Below are positions 55,116-63,134 of a stretch of DNA of 64,000 nt, in pieces (the first letter of the stretch is position 1; each line of letters starts with the position of its first letter). The translations under genes and the position numbers were made by a program. The DNA comes from an uncultured Flavobacteriaceae bacterium (GTDB lineage Bacteria; Bacteroidota; Bacteroidia; Flavobacteriales; Flavobacteriaceae): positions 92,733-156,732 of the forward strand of contig CANMSA010000016.1 in assembly GCA_947500385.1 (NCBI GenBank), in the 5' to 3' direction. The notes beneath the pieces were generated by a model. That model did no database searches. It was not told the origin of the DNA and was given only the letters and a program-made list of their open reading frames with translations.

Positions 55116-56093
55116 ATGAAAAAATCAATGTTCACAATCAAATCAATGGTAAGCCTTCTTTCATTTATCATGCTCGCTTCCTGCTCCAAAGACACCCTTG
55201 AAACGGAGACCTTGGAAACAAGCGAGAAGGAGCCGAGTACCGTAGCAGCCGCAAGAACCTATAGTTTTGGAGCTACTCGCGACCTGGTCCGAGGCAACCC
55301 ATTACCGTTTGAATGGGCCTATTTATATTCATGGGATGCCTTTAACAATAGCAGAAAAATTATTTACACCGGTGGCGCCTCTTTTGGATGGGAGTTAAGC
55401 ATTGCGGCAACCACCAATAGACCATTTGGATGGTATACCAAAGTCCCAAACGTATCCGGAGGTCAAATTCGTATTGTCTTTTTAGGCGGGGATGACATCC
55501 CATTCAATACAAAAATAGCAGTCTCCGGGGGGCAAAACCTACCTTCGAATTGGGTGTACGACCAAACAGGAAGTACCCAATTTTCGGCTAGGGCGGTATA
55601 TCTTGGAAATTCATTTCTCGGTGATAAGTCATATGCACTAGTAAATCAAAACTTACCCAGTGGATGGGAATACCAAGAATACAACCCCAATGGCCCAGCC
55701 CGGATTGAGAATGTGAATGGAACACCAAGACCTGCTCCTACGCCCCCTTCTCTACTTAGTGGAGAAATTCTGTGGGGCGGGCAGCATCGGGATTCGCCCA
55801 ATGGGCAATACCGACTTTCAATGCAAAGTGATGGGAATTTAGTACTCTACGATCTCTGGAATTTGACCAGTGAAGGTTGGTGGACCGCCTTGTGGTATAG
55901 TAATACTTACAACAACCCTGGCGCTAGATTGGCAATGCAGGCGGACGGCAACTTAGTGGTGTATAGCAGCGCTAACAGCCCTCTTTGGAATTCCGAAACT
56001 TGGGGGAACCCAGGGGCCCAACTTCACGTTCAAGATGACGGAAACTTAGTTATCTACAGCAATGGAATCGCTAAATGGCATCGATGGCAATAA
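55116..56093 (+). CDS. lipoprotein with novel repeat region and C-terminal bulb-type lectin domain
   Basis: Surface lipoprotein candidate of 325 aa, with lipobox LASC (Cys23). Residues about 50-205 contain at least four spaced aromatic motifs, such as LPFEWAY, GWELSIA, LPSNWVY and LPSGWEY, about 45 residues apart. I recognise no family. The C-terminal domain (about 215-325) is a bulb-type (monocot mannose-binding) lectin with the three QxDxNxVxY-like motifs: MQSDGNLVLY, MQADGNLVVY and VQDDGNLVIY. All three mannose-pocket motifs are intact. The ATG at 55116 begins the signal peptide. A related lectin domain ends the protease encoded downstream, so the pair may bind the same glycan. Confidence 0.8.
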   Translation: MKKSMFTIKSMVSLLSFIMLASCSKDTLETETLETSEKEPSTVAAARTYSFGATRDLVRGNPLPFEWAYLYSWDAFNNSRKIIYTGGASFGWELSIAATTNRPFGWYTKVPNVSGGQIRIVFLGGDDIPFNTKIAVSGGQNLPSNWVYDQTGSTQFSARAVYLGNSFLGDKSYALVNQNLPSGWEYQEYNPNGPARIENVNGTPRPAPTPPSLLSGEILWGGQHRDSPNGQYRLSMQSDGNLVLYDLWNLTSEGWWTALWYSNTYNNPGARLAMQADGNLVVYSSANSPLWNSETWGNPGAQLHVQDDGNLVIYSNGIAKWHRWQ

Positions 56094-56110
56094 GATCAAC
56101 ATAAAATCTT

Positions 56111-56163
56111 GCAGGGCCCTCATGCCCCCCTTTCTTTCTCAAATGGAAAGACAGGGCCCCTGC
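56111..56163. other. GC-rich inverted repeat between the lectin and protease genes
   Basis: GCAGGGCCCT (56111-56120) and AGGGCCCCTGC (56153-56163) pair over about 10 bp with one bulged C, around a loop of about 30 bases. It has no T-run, so it may moderate rather than stop expression of the protease gene, 40 bp further on. Confidence 0.45.
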
Positions 56164-56202
56164 GGGATATGTTCTTATAAAAAATACAATCCCAAAAATA
56201 AC

Positions 56203-58299
56203 ATGATCATGAAAAAAAATAAAAGAGTCACCTACATGGTGCGTGGTTTTTTGGCCATTTTCGTCGCCTTAGTTTCCATAGCTTGCGAAAAAGAGCTCGA
56301 TCTTGACATTGAAACAGCGTCAATAAAAGAAACCTACGAAGAGGCAGACGAACTAAATCGACAAGAGCTCAACGCCTATATAAAAGAAACGGTGCTTACG
56401 ACTCAAGAATCGTTCGATTGGTCAAAAGCCCCCATAAACATACTTTGGAGCGCCCTCGAACATTCAGACTATATTGCAACGGTAGGTTATCGAAAAGTAG
56501 AATGGAAAGAGAACGATGAACTAGCCATTCAGTATATGACCGAACTATCCCATTCGGGAACCGAAAGCAAATCACCCAGCAATGGTCTTGCGAACATCAA
56601 AAACAGTCTTATCGAATTAGTTGCCGGTCATAGCAGTAAGGAAGGCGCCAAAAATTCTCAAAACATAGTATTAAAGGAACTTACCCCCTTACTGTCTATG
56701 GAGCTAAGAATAGATTCTAAAGAAGCTCTTGGCGCGTTACTTGCGCAAGAGACCTTGCGATATTTGGAACCCGCCTTTGATACTCAAGCTAGTTCGGTTA
56801 CCAAGAATTCCAAGGCCATACCACCAAGACTAGGCTGTTCAAGAAGCGGGGGAGAACCTAGCAATTGTGGTGAGCTAGAGCGTAATGGCACTCACTACTA
56901 TGTAATGGACGGAACGAATAAAATATCTTGGAACTATTGGAACCACGGTATTGAAGGAGCCTGGGCGTTAGGGGCCACAGGAAGAAAAATCGGAGTAGCG
57001 CTCTTAGATACCGGTGTAGGAGACGTTTGGTTCAATGACTGGGATGGATCACAGGATATAAAAGATTTTTTTACCAACTATCAAACGGTGAATGGCCGAA
57101 GATTTGAATTTGACAATCAAGTTGAAGGTCGAAGAGATTCTTACTATAATGATATTTGTTACGACCCTTGCGGTCATGGTACCGCATTGGCCGGAGTTCT
57201 GGGAGCTCCTCGAAGAACTGGCAGATATTCTTTTAGAGACGGGGTACATCCCAGGCATATGACCGGAGTATCATACGGTTGCGATCTATTTGCCTATCGC
57301 ATTGGGGATGATGTGGTCATTGGTCCTGAGGATTCTTGGAACACGGCTTCTGCTTTTCAAGAAGCGACCAGCAATCCTGCGATCAAAATAATCAGCATAA
57401 GTCAAGGTACCAGTGACATTGGTTGGTCAAATGTAGCCGATGCCATAAAAGTTGCCTATAACAGGGGGAAGTTAATTTTTGCAGCAGCCGGTACAATAGG
57501 TGGAATAGGACCCAACGTGCCTTCTTGGGCAATTTTTCCATCGAACATGACCTATGCAAATGGAGAAGTTGTTATGGGAGTAACCGGAGTAAAGAGAGCC
57601 AATGGCGATGTGGTCTGCGACGATTGCGTAAAAGGTTCGAAGGTAGATTTTAGTATTGAAATGCAACTCTCGGATGTAAAACCCATGGGGTTGCAATTAC
57701 CAATCAGTCGCGGGGCTATCTTACATTGTAGAGACAGAATAGATAGCTTTTTAGATACGCAAATTGGTGGTTCCTCTGTAGCAACGGCCACTATGGCGGG
57801 TATCGCCGCTTTGGTATGGAGCAAAAATCCTCAGGCCTCGCGGGAAGAAGTATTGCAGGCATTAAAGACTACTTCACAATACTCTGCAAAAACATCCGAG
57901 TTTGGTCATGGAAAACCCAATGCTGAAAAGGCGGCAAAGTACTTAAGCGGCACCTTCTTTAACATCTATGAACTGTATTCAGGAACGCAACTTGAACAAA
58001 ATGAGTTTCTACAATCTCAAAATGGTAAGTACCGTCTTTGGATGCAAACAGATGGTAATGTAGTTATTTATGACGTTGCACTTTCTAGAGCCATTTGGGG
58101 AACCTATACCAACCAGGGGAAAAGACTGATCATGCAAACCGACGGAAATTTGGTTTTGTATGATGCAGCTTGGAAACCATTATTTAATACCCAGACTTGG
58201 GGAAGTCCCGGTAATTATGCCAGATTAGAAGACGATGGTTACCTAAAGGTGTATACAAGTGAAGGCAGAGAAGTATGGAGTTCCCAATGGAATCCTTAG
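56203..58299 (+). CDS. subtilisin-like (S8) serine protease lipoprotein with C-terminal bulb-type lectin domain
   Basis: Exported protease of 698 aa. An ATG at 56203 gives a signal peptide with lipobox SIAC (Cys28). A long N-terminal region (about 30-235) may be a propeptide. The S8 catalytic triad is complete: Asp269 in VALLDTGVG, His325 in CGHGTALAG, and Ser525 in GGSSVATATMAG. There are extra Cys pairs (CYDPCG and CDDC) that may form disulfides. The last 105 residues form a bulb-type lectin with MQTDGNVVIY and MQTDGNLVLY, while the third motif is weaker (EDDGYLKVY). Earlier in-frame starts have no signal sequence. A perfect terminator follows at 58348. Confidence 0.88.
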   Translation: MIMKKNKRVTYMVRGFLAIFVALVSIACEKELDLDIETASIKETYEEADELNRQELNAYIKETVLTTQESFDWSKAPINILWSALEHSDYIATVGYRKVEWKENDELAIQYMTELSHSGTESKSPSNGLANIKNSLIELVAGHSSKEGAKNSQNIVLKELTPLLSMELRIDSKEALGALLAQETLRYLEPAFDTQASSVTKNSKAIPPRLGCSRSGGEPSNCGELERNGTHYYVMDGTNKISWNYWNHGIEGAWALGATGRKIGVALLDTGVGDVWFNDWDGSQDIKDFFTNYQTVNGRRFEFDNQVEGRRDSYYNDICYDPCGHGTALAGVLGAPRRTGRYSFRDGVHPRHMTGVSYGCDLFAYRIGDDVVIGPEDSWNTASAFQEATSNPAIKIISISQGTSDIGWSNVADAIKVAYNRGKLIFAAAGTIGGIGPNVPSWAIFPSNMTYANGEVVMGVTGVKRANGDVVCDDCVKGSKVDFSIEMQLSDVKPMGLQLPISRGAILHCRDRIDSFLDTQIGGSSVATATMAGIAALVWSKNPQASREEVLQALKTTSQYSAKTSEFGHGKPNAEKAAKYLSGTFFNIYELYSGTQLEQNEFLQSQNGKYRLWMQTDGNVVIYDVALSRAIWGTYTNQGKRLIMQTDGNLVLYDAAWKPLFNTQTWGSPGNYARLEDDGYLKVYTSEGREVWSSQWNP

Positions 58300-58347
58300 T
58301 GTAACCTCTTAAGATTTTTAACTGTCGTTGCTATTATTCTGTTTAAG

Positions 58348-58395
58348 ATATGTCTTGGCGCAAAGGGTGCGCCAAGACATATTTGTTTTGTTTAT
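58348..58395 (+). terminator. strong intrinsic terminator after the protease gene
   Basis: ATATGTCTTGGCGC (58348-58361) pairs perfectly with GCGCCAAGACATAT (58369-58382), a 14-bp stem with a 7-base loop, followed by TTGTTTTGTTTAT. It is the strongest terminator seen in the window. Confidence 0.92.
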
Positions 58396-58534
58396 ATATC
58401 CAAACTCTTTATTTATTTCGACTATAGAATACCACTAGTTACAGGGAACAAATAGCTATTAGTGCCGCAACGACATGTTAATACCGTATTGCTTATGTGA
58501 TTAAAAAAAGGCTTTGTTCCCAAAACCAAGTGAT

Positions 58535-61500
58535 TCATTCATTTTTGATTTCAGTAGGCAACACTCCAAAATGGGATTTAAAGCACTTGGTAAAATAGGA
58601 GGGCGACGAGAAGCCAACTTTAAAACTTACTTCGCTGATCGAATCGTTGCCGTTTACAATCATTTGTTTTGCTTTTTCCAAACGGATCTTACGAAGAAAC
58701 TCATTGGCTGTATGCCCAGTCAAAGCTTTTATTTTTCGATACAATTGACTTCTACTTAAAAAGAGGTCTTCTGCCAAATGCTCTACGTTCAGGTTCGTGT
58801 CGTCGATATTCTCATGAATATAGTTGAGTACCTTGGTAATGAACGATTTGTCTAAAGAGCTTGTTTTCTCGGGTAAATGTAGATTGCTCGTTTGATTAAA
58901 GTATCGATCGAATAAAATTTGACGACTGCTGATCAGTTGCTTCAAATGCGATTGCAGCACCTTCATTTTAAAAGGTTTACTTAAGTACACATCGGCCCCT
59001 GAATCAATTCCTTTTGCCCAATCATCGGTCATTGCCTTTGCCGTAAGCATTAAAATCGGGATATGGCTCGTTTTTATATTTGCCCGCATCTGGGTACAAA
59101 ATTCAAAACCATCCATCTCGGGCATGATCACATCGGTTAAAACAATGTCGGGAATACGCTCATTGGCAATGGCCAATCCCTCTTTACCGTTGGGTGCCTC
59201 TACGATACTATATTCACTTTGCAGCTCCCCTTTTAAATAGGTACGCAACTCCTTATTATCTTCAATGACCAACAGCTTTTTCTTATCTTTTTTGGGAATT
59301 ACGGCTGTTTTGTAGTCCGGACTCGTAAAATCGACCACTTCTTTCTCGATTTCGACCGCTTCCTGTTTTTCCTGTGGTGCCCCATCGGTAAGGAATAGTT
59401 CGTTGTTTTGAAAATGTTCTTTTCCAAGCGGTAGTATTATCCGAAAATGGGTGCCCTCGTTCACCTTGCTTTCTACCGCTATTTTACCTTTGTGAAGGTC
59501 TACGAAACTTTTGACCACCTCTAGCCCAATTCCCGTTCCTCCATAGTACTGACTGTTCATTTCCTTGACCAGATAAAAACGTTCAAAAATACGATCTACT
59601 TCCTCTTTCTTGATTCCAGGCCCGGTATCCTGAATGCTTATTTCCATGGCTGCCACCGGCGTTGTCTCGTTCACCAAAGGCAATAGTTTCGGTTCTGCCG
59701 TACGATTGACCCCCACCGTAATTAAACCGTTTTCCGGAGTTACCTTGAACGCATTCGACAAGATATTGAACACTATTTTTTCGAGCATCCCGGGATCCGC
59801 CCAAATTTTTAGGGAAGTGGAATCGGCCTCGTTTGAAAGTATGATGTTCTTTTCTGAAGCCTCTTCCTCGAAATGACCACTCACCTCTTTGACAAACGAA
59901 ACCGCGTTGATTTCTGAGGCGGTAACGGACATTTTGTCCATTTTCAATTTCCTAAAATCCATCAACTCATCGATCAATCGGGATAATCTGCTGGTGTTTT
60001 TATGAATGATTTGATGTTTTTCCTGAACGCTTTCGGGAAGTTGCAACAAACTATTGTCCAATATGTCTTCCAAAGGATTCAGAATCAATGTCAACGGTGT
60101 TCGAAACTCGTGCGAAATATTAGTGAAAAATTGCAGTTTTTTTTCATGCAAAATTTCCTCCTGTTTGCGCTTCTCACGTTCAAACTTTATCAAACGTTTT
60201 TCCTGAATACGTTCATTCACTATCCTAAAGGTCATGAATGCCAAGAAGCCCGAGAACAAAACATACCCTAAAATTGCCCAATTGGTCGCCCACCATGGTG
60301 GTAATATCTCAATTTTCAGGGAAATGGCCTCTTCATTCCATACCCCATCATTGTTTGCCGCCTTTACTTTAAACACATAGTTTCCTTTTGGTAAATTGGT
60401 ATAGGTAGCACTGCGATTGTCCCCTACATAATTCCAGTTTTCTTCAAAGCCCTCTAAATAATAGGCATACTGATTTTCCTCGGAGCGGGTATAGTTTATC
60501 CCCATAAACTCAATGGTAAAAACCGATTGTTTATGATTTAAAACAAGTGCATCCGTCTCTGACAATACTTTTTGCAAAGGCGCGTCATCCGAACCCGGCA
60601 CCACCGATTCATTAAAGAGTTTTAAATCGGAGAAGTATAGGGATGGGGGGTTTTTGTTCACCAAGATATTGGTCGGGTCAAAGTAATTGATTCCTCTAAA
60701 GTTCCCGAAATACAACATGCCATCATCATCCTTTAAAACAGCATTGTTATTGAAGTCATTGGTCAACAACCCATCTTCACGGGTGTAGTTGGTCAAGGAT
60801 TCCGTTTTCAGATTTAGATAAGAAAGCCCCTTGTTACCGCCAAACCACAAACCGTTTCCGGTCTCCACAATGGTAGAAACAGTCTCTTGGTCTACACCAT
60901 CAATTTCGGTATACCATTTAAACGTTTTCGTATTGGTATCATACTTGCATAGCCCATCGCCATCAAGACCGATCCAAATAGATCCCGATGCATCTTCCAT
61001 CAATGCCAAAACAGTATAAGCATCGCTTTCTTTGCCCTTAACATCGTTCATTTGTTGGTTCAGGGAGATTACTTGGTAGGTCCCATCGGCCTCGGGAACT
61101 ACTTTAAAAAGTCCACAGGTCGTACCCAACCAAATATGATCTTCTCTATCTACGAGAACCTTCCGAATATCAGTGTAATGAATACCTTGTGAATTAAAAG
61201 ACTCCGAATTGTGAAATGTAAATTCATTGGTCAGTGGACTGTAGGAATGTAGCCCATTTAAGAAAGTACCGATCCAAACGGTTCCTTTGGAATCTTCCGC
61301 AAAACTTAAGATACGATTGGAAGCAATGGCGCCTTTGGTACTTGCGATGTTGAAATTTTTAAAAACCGTCTCATTTTTTTGAAGAAAAAATATCCCTGAA
61401 TTCCAGGTTCCTACCCAAAAATTTCCTCGGGAATCTAAAAAAACCGTTTGTACATCATGACCCGTTAATCCTGTCGCAATGTTGTTTTTTTCGTCAACAA

Positions 61501-62713
61501 GGTGCACGAACTCTTGCTTTTTGACATCCACTACATCCACACCGCCACCGTCCATACCGATCCAAAAGGTACCATCTGTATTCTTTACGATAGCCGTTAC
61601 AGATCCCGTTTGTAAGGAGTTGGGAACATTTGGTAAGCTTTCGATGTCTTTGAATTTATCATAAAACTGATCATACACCCCTACCCCATTGTTATAATAT
61701 CCTACCCAAATACGTTCTTGCGCATCTACAAATAAAGACCAAACAGAATTAGACTTGATACTGTTTTTATTGAATTTGTCATATCGATAATTTTTCAACA
61801 CTCTACCCTCTTTGTCGATAAGAAAAAGACCGTCATTTTCGGTTCCAAAAAGTAACCGCCCATTGGGAATTTGTACAAAGCACAAAACGCGTTTATCGGT
61901 AATTGCATATTTTTTTAAAGGCTCCCGACCATTATTGGAATCCAGTTTAAAAAGTCCATCAGAAAAGGTACCCAACCAAAGACTGCCTGCATCATCGACC
62001 AACAACGACTGTATATGTTCCGAAACAATTACCGATCCATTGGAATTCTGCACCCTTTTTTGATTGAACGTATTAAGTTCCCGATCAAATTCCAATAACC
62101 CTCTATTCGTACCTACATAAATGGTGCCCGACAAATCTTTAGCGATGCTGTTGATCAAAAGGTCATAGGTCTCAAAAGGAATAGCCATTTTAATTTGCCG
62201 TACTTCCTCGCTTTCTGGATCTAAGTAATAAGCACCATATTGATTGGTACCTATTACTAATTTTCCAAATTCATCTTCTATGATCGCGGTTACTTGATAG
62301 GCCCTATTTTGGTTGTTTTCTGTTGCCAGCGGTATTCGAATAAACTTGTTCTGATCCCGATTGTAGCGATTAAGTCCTGCTCCGGTACCAATCCACAGTC
62401 TATTGGCACTATCAATAAAGCTGGTATAGATAAGGGAGCTATTTAAGGTACTCGCATCGTCCCAACGGTGTTTGTAGTAGGTATAATCAGTGCCATTGAA
62501 CTTCGTTAAACCAACCCCATTGGTCCCCATCCAAATAAATCCCCGATGGTCTTGGGTAATGGTTGAAATAGCGCGTTGTGTATTGCTTTCCTTAATATTG
62601 ACAAATAGGTAGTCGGTATCCGGAAATTGTGAAAAGGCGTAATTTCCGCACCATAGGACACTTATAAAAAAAAGTACATTTTTATCGAATAATCGCATAA
62701 ATAGATCAACCAT
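58535..62713 (-). CDS. hybrid two-component system sensor-regulator (HTCS)
   Basis: One-protein two-component system of 1392 aa. A signal peptide (about 1-28) is followed by two Reg_prop propellers (about 30-690), with repeated DxxGxxWIGT strands such as DRLGxxW-like SLWLGTFSDGLFK. A Y_Y_Y domain is at about 720-790 and a membrane segment at about 805-825. HisKA has His868 in NISHEFRTPL, followed by the HATPase, a receiver with Asp1194 in VLTDVIMPEMDG, and an AraC-type HTH (about 1285-1392). HTCS proteins sense a specific oligosaccharide in the periplasm and activate a nearby glycan locus. Neighbouring xylanase genes and the divergent xylulokinase gene point to a xylan signal, but distance to the SusC gene (22 kb) leaves this open. 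Confidence 0.93.
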   Translation of the reverse strand: MVDLFMRLFDKNVLFFISVLWCGNYAFSQFPDTDYLFVNIKESNTQRAISTITQDHRGFIWMGTNGVGLTKFNGTDYTYYKHRWDDASTLNSSLIYTSFIDSANRLWIGTGAGLNRYNRDQNKFIRIPLATENNQNRAYQVTAIIEDEFGKLVIGTNQYGAYYLDPESEEVRQIKMAIPFETYDLLINSIAKDLSGTIYVGTNRGLLEFDRELNTFNQKRVQNSNGSVIVSEHIQSLLVDDAGSLWLGTFSDGLFKLDSNNGREPLKKYAITDKRVLCFVQIPNGRLLFGTENDGLFLIDKEGRVLKNYRYDKFNKNSIKSNSVWSLFVDAQERIWVGYYNNGVGVYDQFYDKFKDIESLPNVPNSLQTGSVTAIVKNTDGTFWIGMDGGGVDVVDVKKQEFVHLVDEKNNIATGLTGHDVQTVFLDSRGNFWVGTWNSGIFFLQKNETVFKNFNIASTKGAIASNRILSFAEDSKGTVWIGTFLNGLHSYSPLTNEFTFHNSESFNSQGIHYTDIRKVLVDREDHIWLGTTCGLFKVVPEADGTYQVISLNQQMNDVKGKESDAYTVLALMEDASGSIWIGLDGDGLCKYDTNTKTFKWYTEIDGVDQETVSTIVETGNGLWFGGNKGLSYLNLKTESLTNYTREDGLLTNDFNNNAVLKDDDGMLYFGNFRGINYFDPTNILVNKNPPSLYFSDLKLFNESVVPGSDDAPLQKVLSETDALVLNHKQSVFTIEFMGINYTRSEENQYAYYLEGFEENWNYVGDNRSATYTNLPKGNYVFKVKAANNDGVWNEEAISLKIEILPPWWATNWAILGYVLFSGFLAFMTFRIVNERIQEKRLIKFEREKRKQEEILHEKKLQFFTNISHEFRTPLTLILNPLEDILDNSLLQLPESVQEKHQIIHKNTSRLSRLIDELMDFRKLKMDKMSVTASEINAVSFVKEVSGHFEEEASEKNIILSNEADSTSLKIWADPGMLEKIVFNILSNAFKVTPENGLITVGVNRTAEPKLLPLVNETTPVAAMEISIQDTGPGIKKEEVDRIFERFYLVKEMNSQYYGGTGIGLEVVKSFVDLHKGKIAVESKVNEGTHFRIILPLGKEHFQNNELFLTDGAPQEKQEAVEIEKEVVDFTSPDYKTAVIPKKDKKKLLVIEDNKELRTYLKGELQSEYSIVEAPNGKEGLAIANERIPDIVLTDVIMPEMDGFEFCTQMRANIKTSHIPILMLTAKAMTDDWAKGIDSGADVYLSKPFKMKVLQSHLKQLISSRQILFDRYFNQTSNLHLPEKTSSLDKSFITKVLNYIHENIDDTNLNVEHLAEDLFLSRSQLYRKIKALTGHTANEFLRKIRLEKAKQMIVNGNDSISEVSFKVGFSSPSYFTKCFKSHFGVLPTEIKNE

Positions 62714-63134
62714 TAATTATCCTTACAATTTGGCAATACCACTCCAAAGTAATTTATTTAGGTGGATTTACAGTCAAATTTTCCACTTCGAATCTGGTAC
62801 AAACCTAAAAAAGTGCTGGTAGGTTTAAAACATTGCCTATAGCATAAAGCCACAACAGCTATATTATTGGTTATCACATTTAAAAAATAGCACAAATTTG
62901 AATTTTGCTACCACATTTGAAGCAATTTGGTTAAAATGCGGTGTGTACGACCACTTGGAATTATAAAAACGCGGACTGCTTCAAAAATTTCAGCAGTGGC
63001 TTCATGATCGCTAGTACTTTTTACAGAATACTCTTTTCTTGCAGCTCCATTAGGAATAATACCAAAGGGTGGGTTCTAACAAGCTTGAAATACGAACAAA
63101 TACGCATAACAAAATAATTACTTATACGAACCGT
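62714..63134. promoter_or_regulatory. divergent intergenic region between the HTCS and xylulokinase genes (421 bp)
   Basis: No gene is supported. An inverted repeat AAACCTA/TAGGTTT (62801-62807 and 62820-62826) is near the HTCS side. Further on there is an imperfect direct repeat, TATCACATTTAAA (62872-62884) and TACCACATTTGAA (62909-62921), 37 bp apart, that might be a regulator site. The change to GC-rich sequence begins only inside the xylulokinase gene, a few codons after its start. Confidence 0.4.

Noticed and set aside
55116..58299. Lectin/protease pair as a classical lectin-like bacteriocin
   Set aside because: Known lectin-like bacteriocins consist of tandem bulb-lectin domains without a lipid anchor or protease; similarity here is limited to the single lectin domain, so the name was not used.
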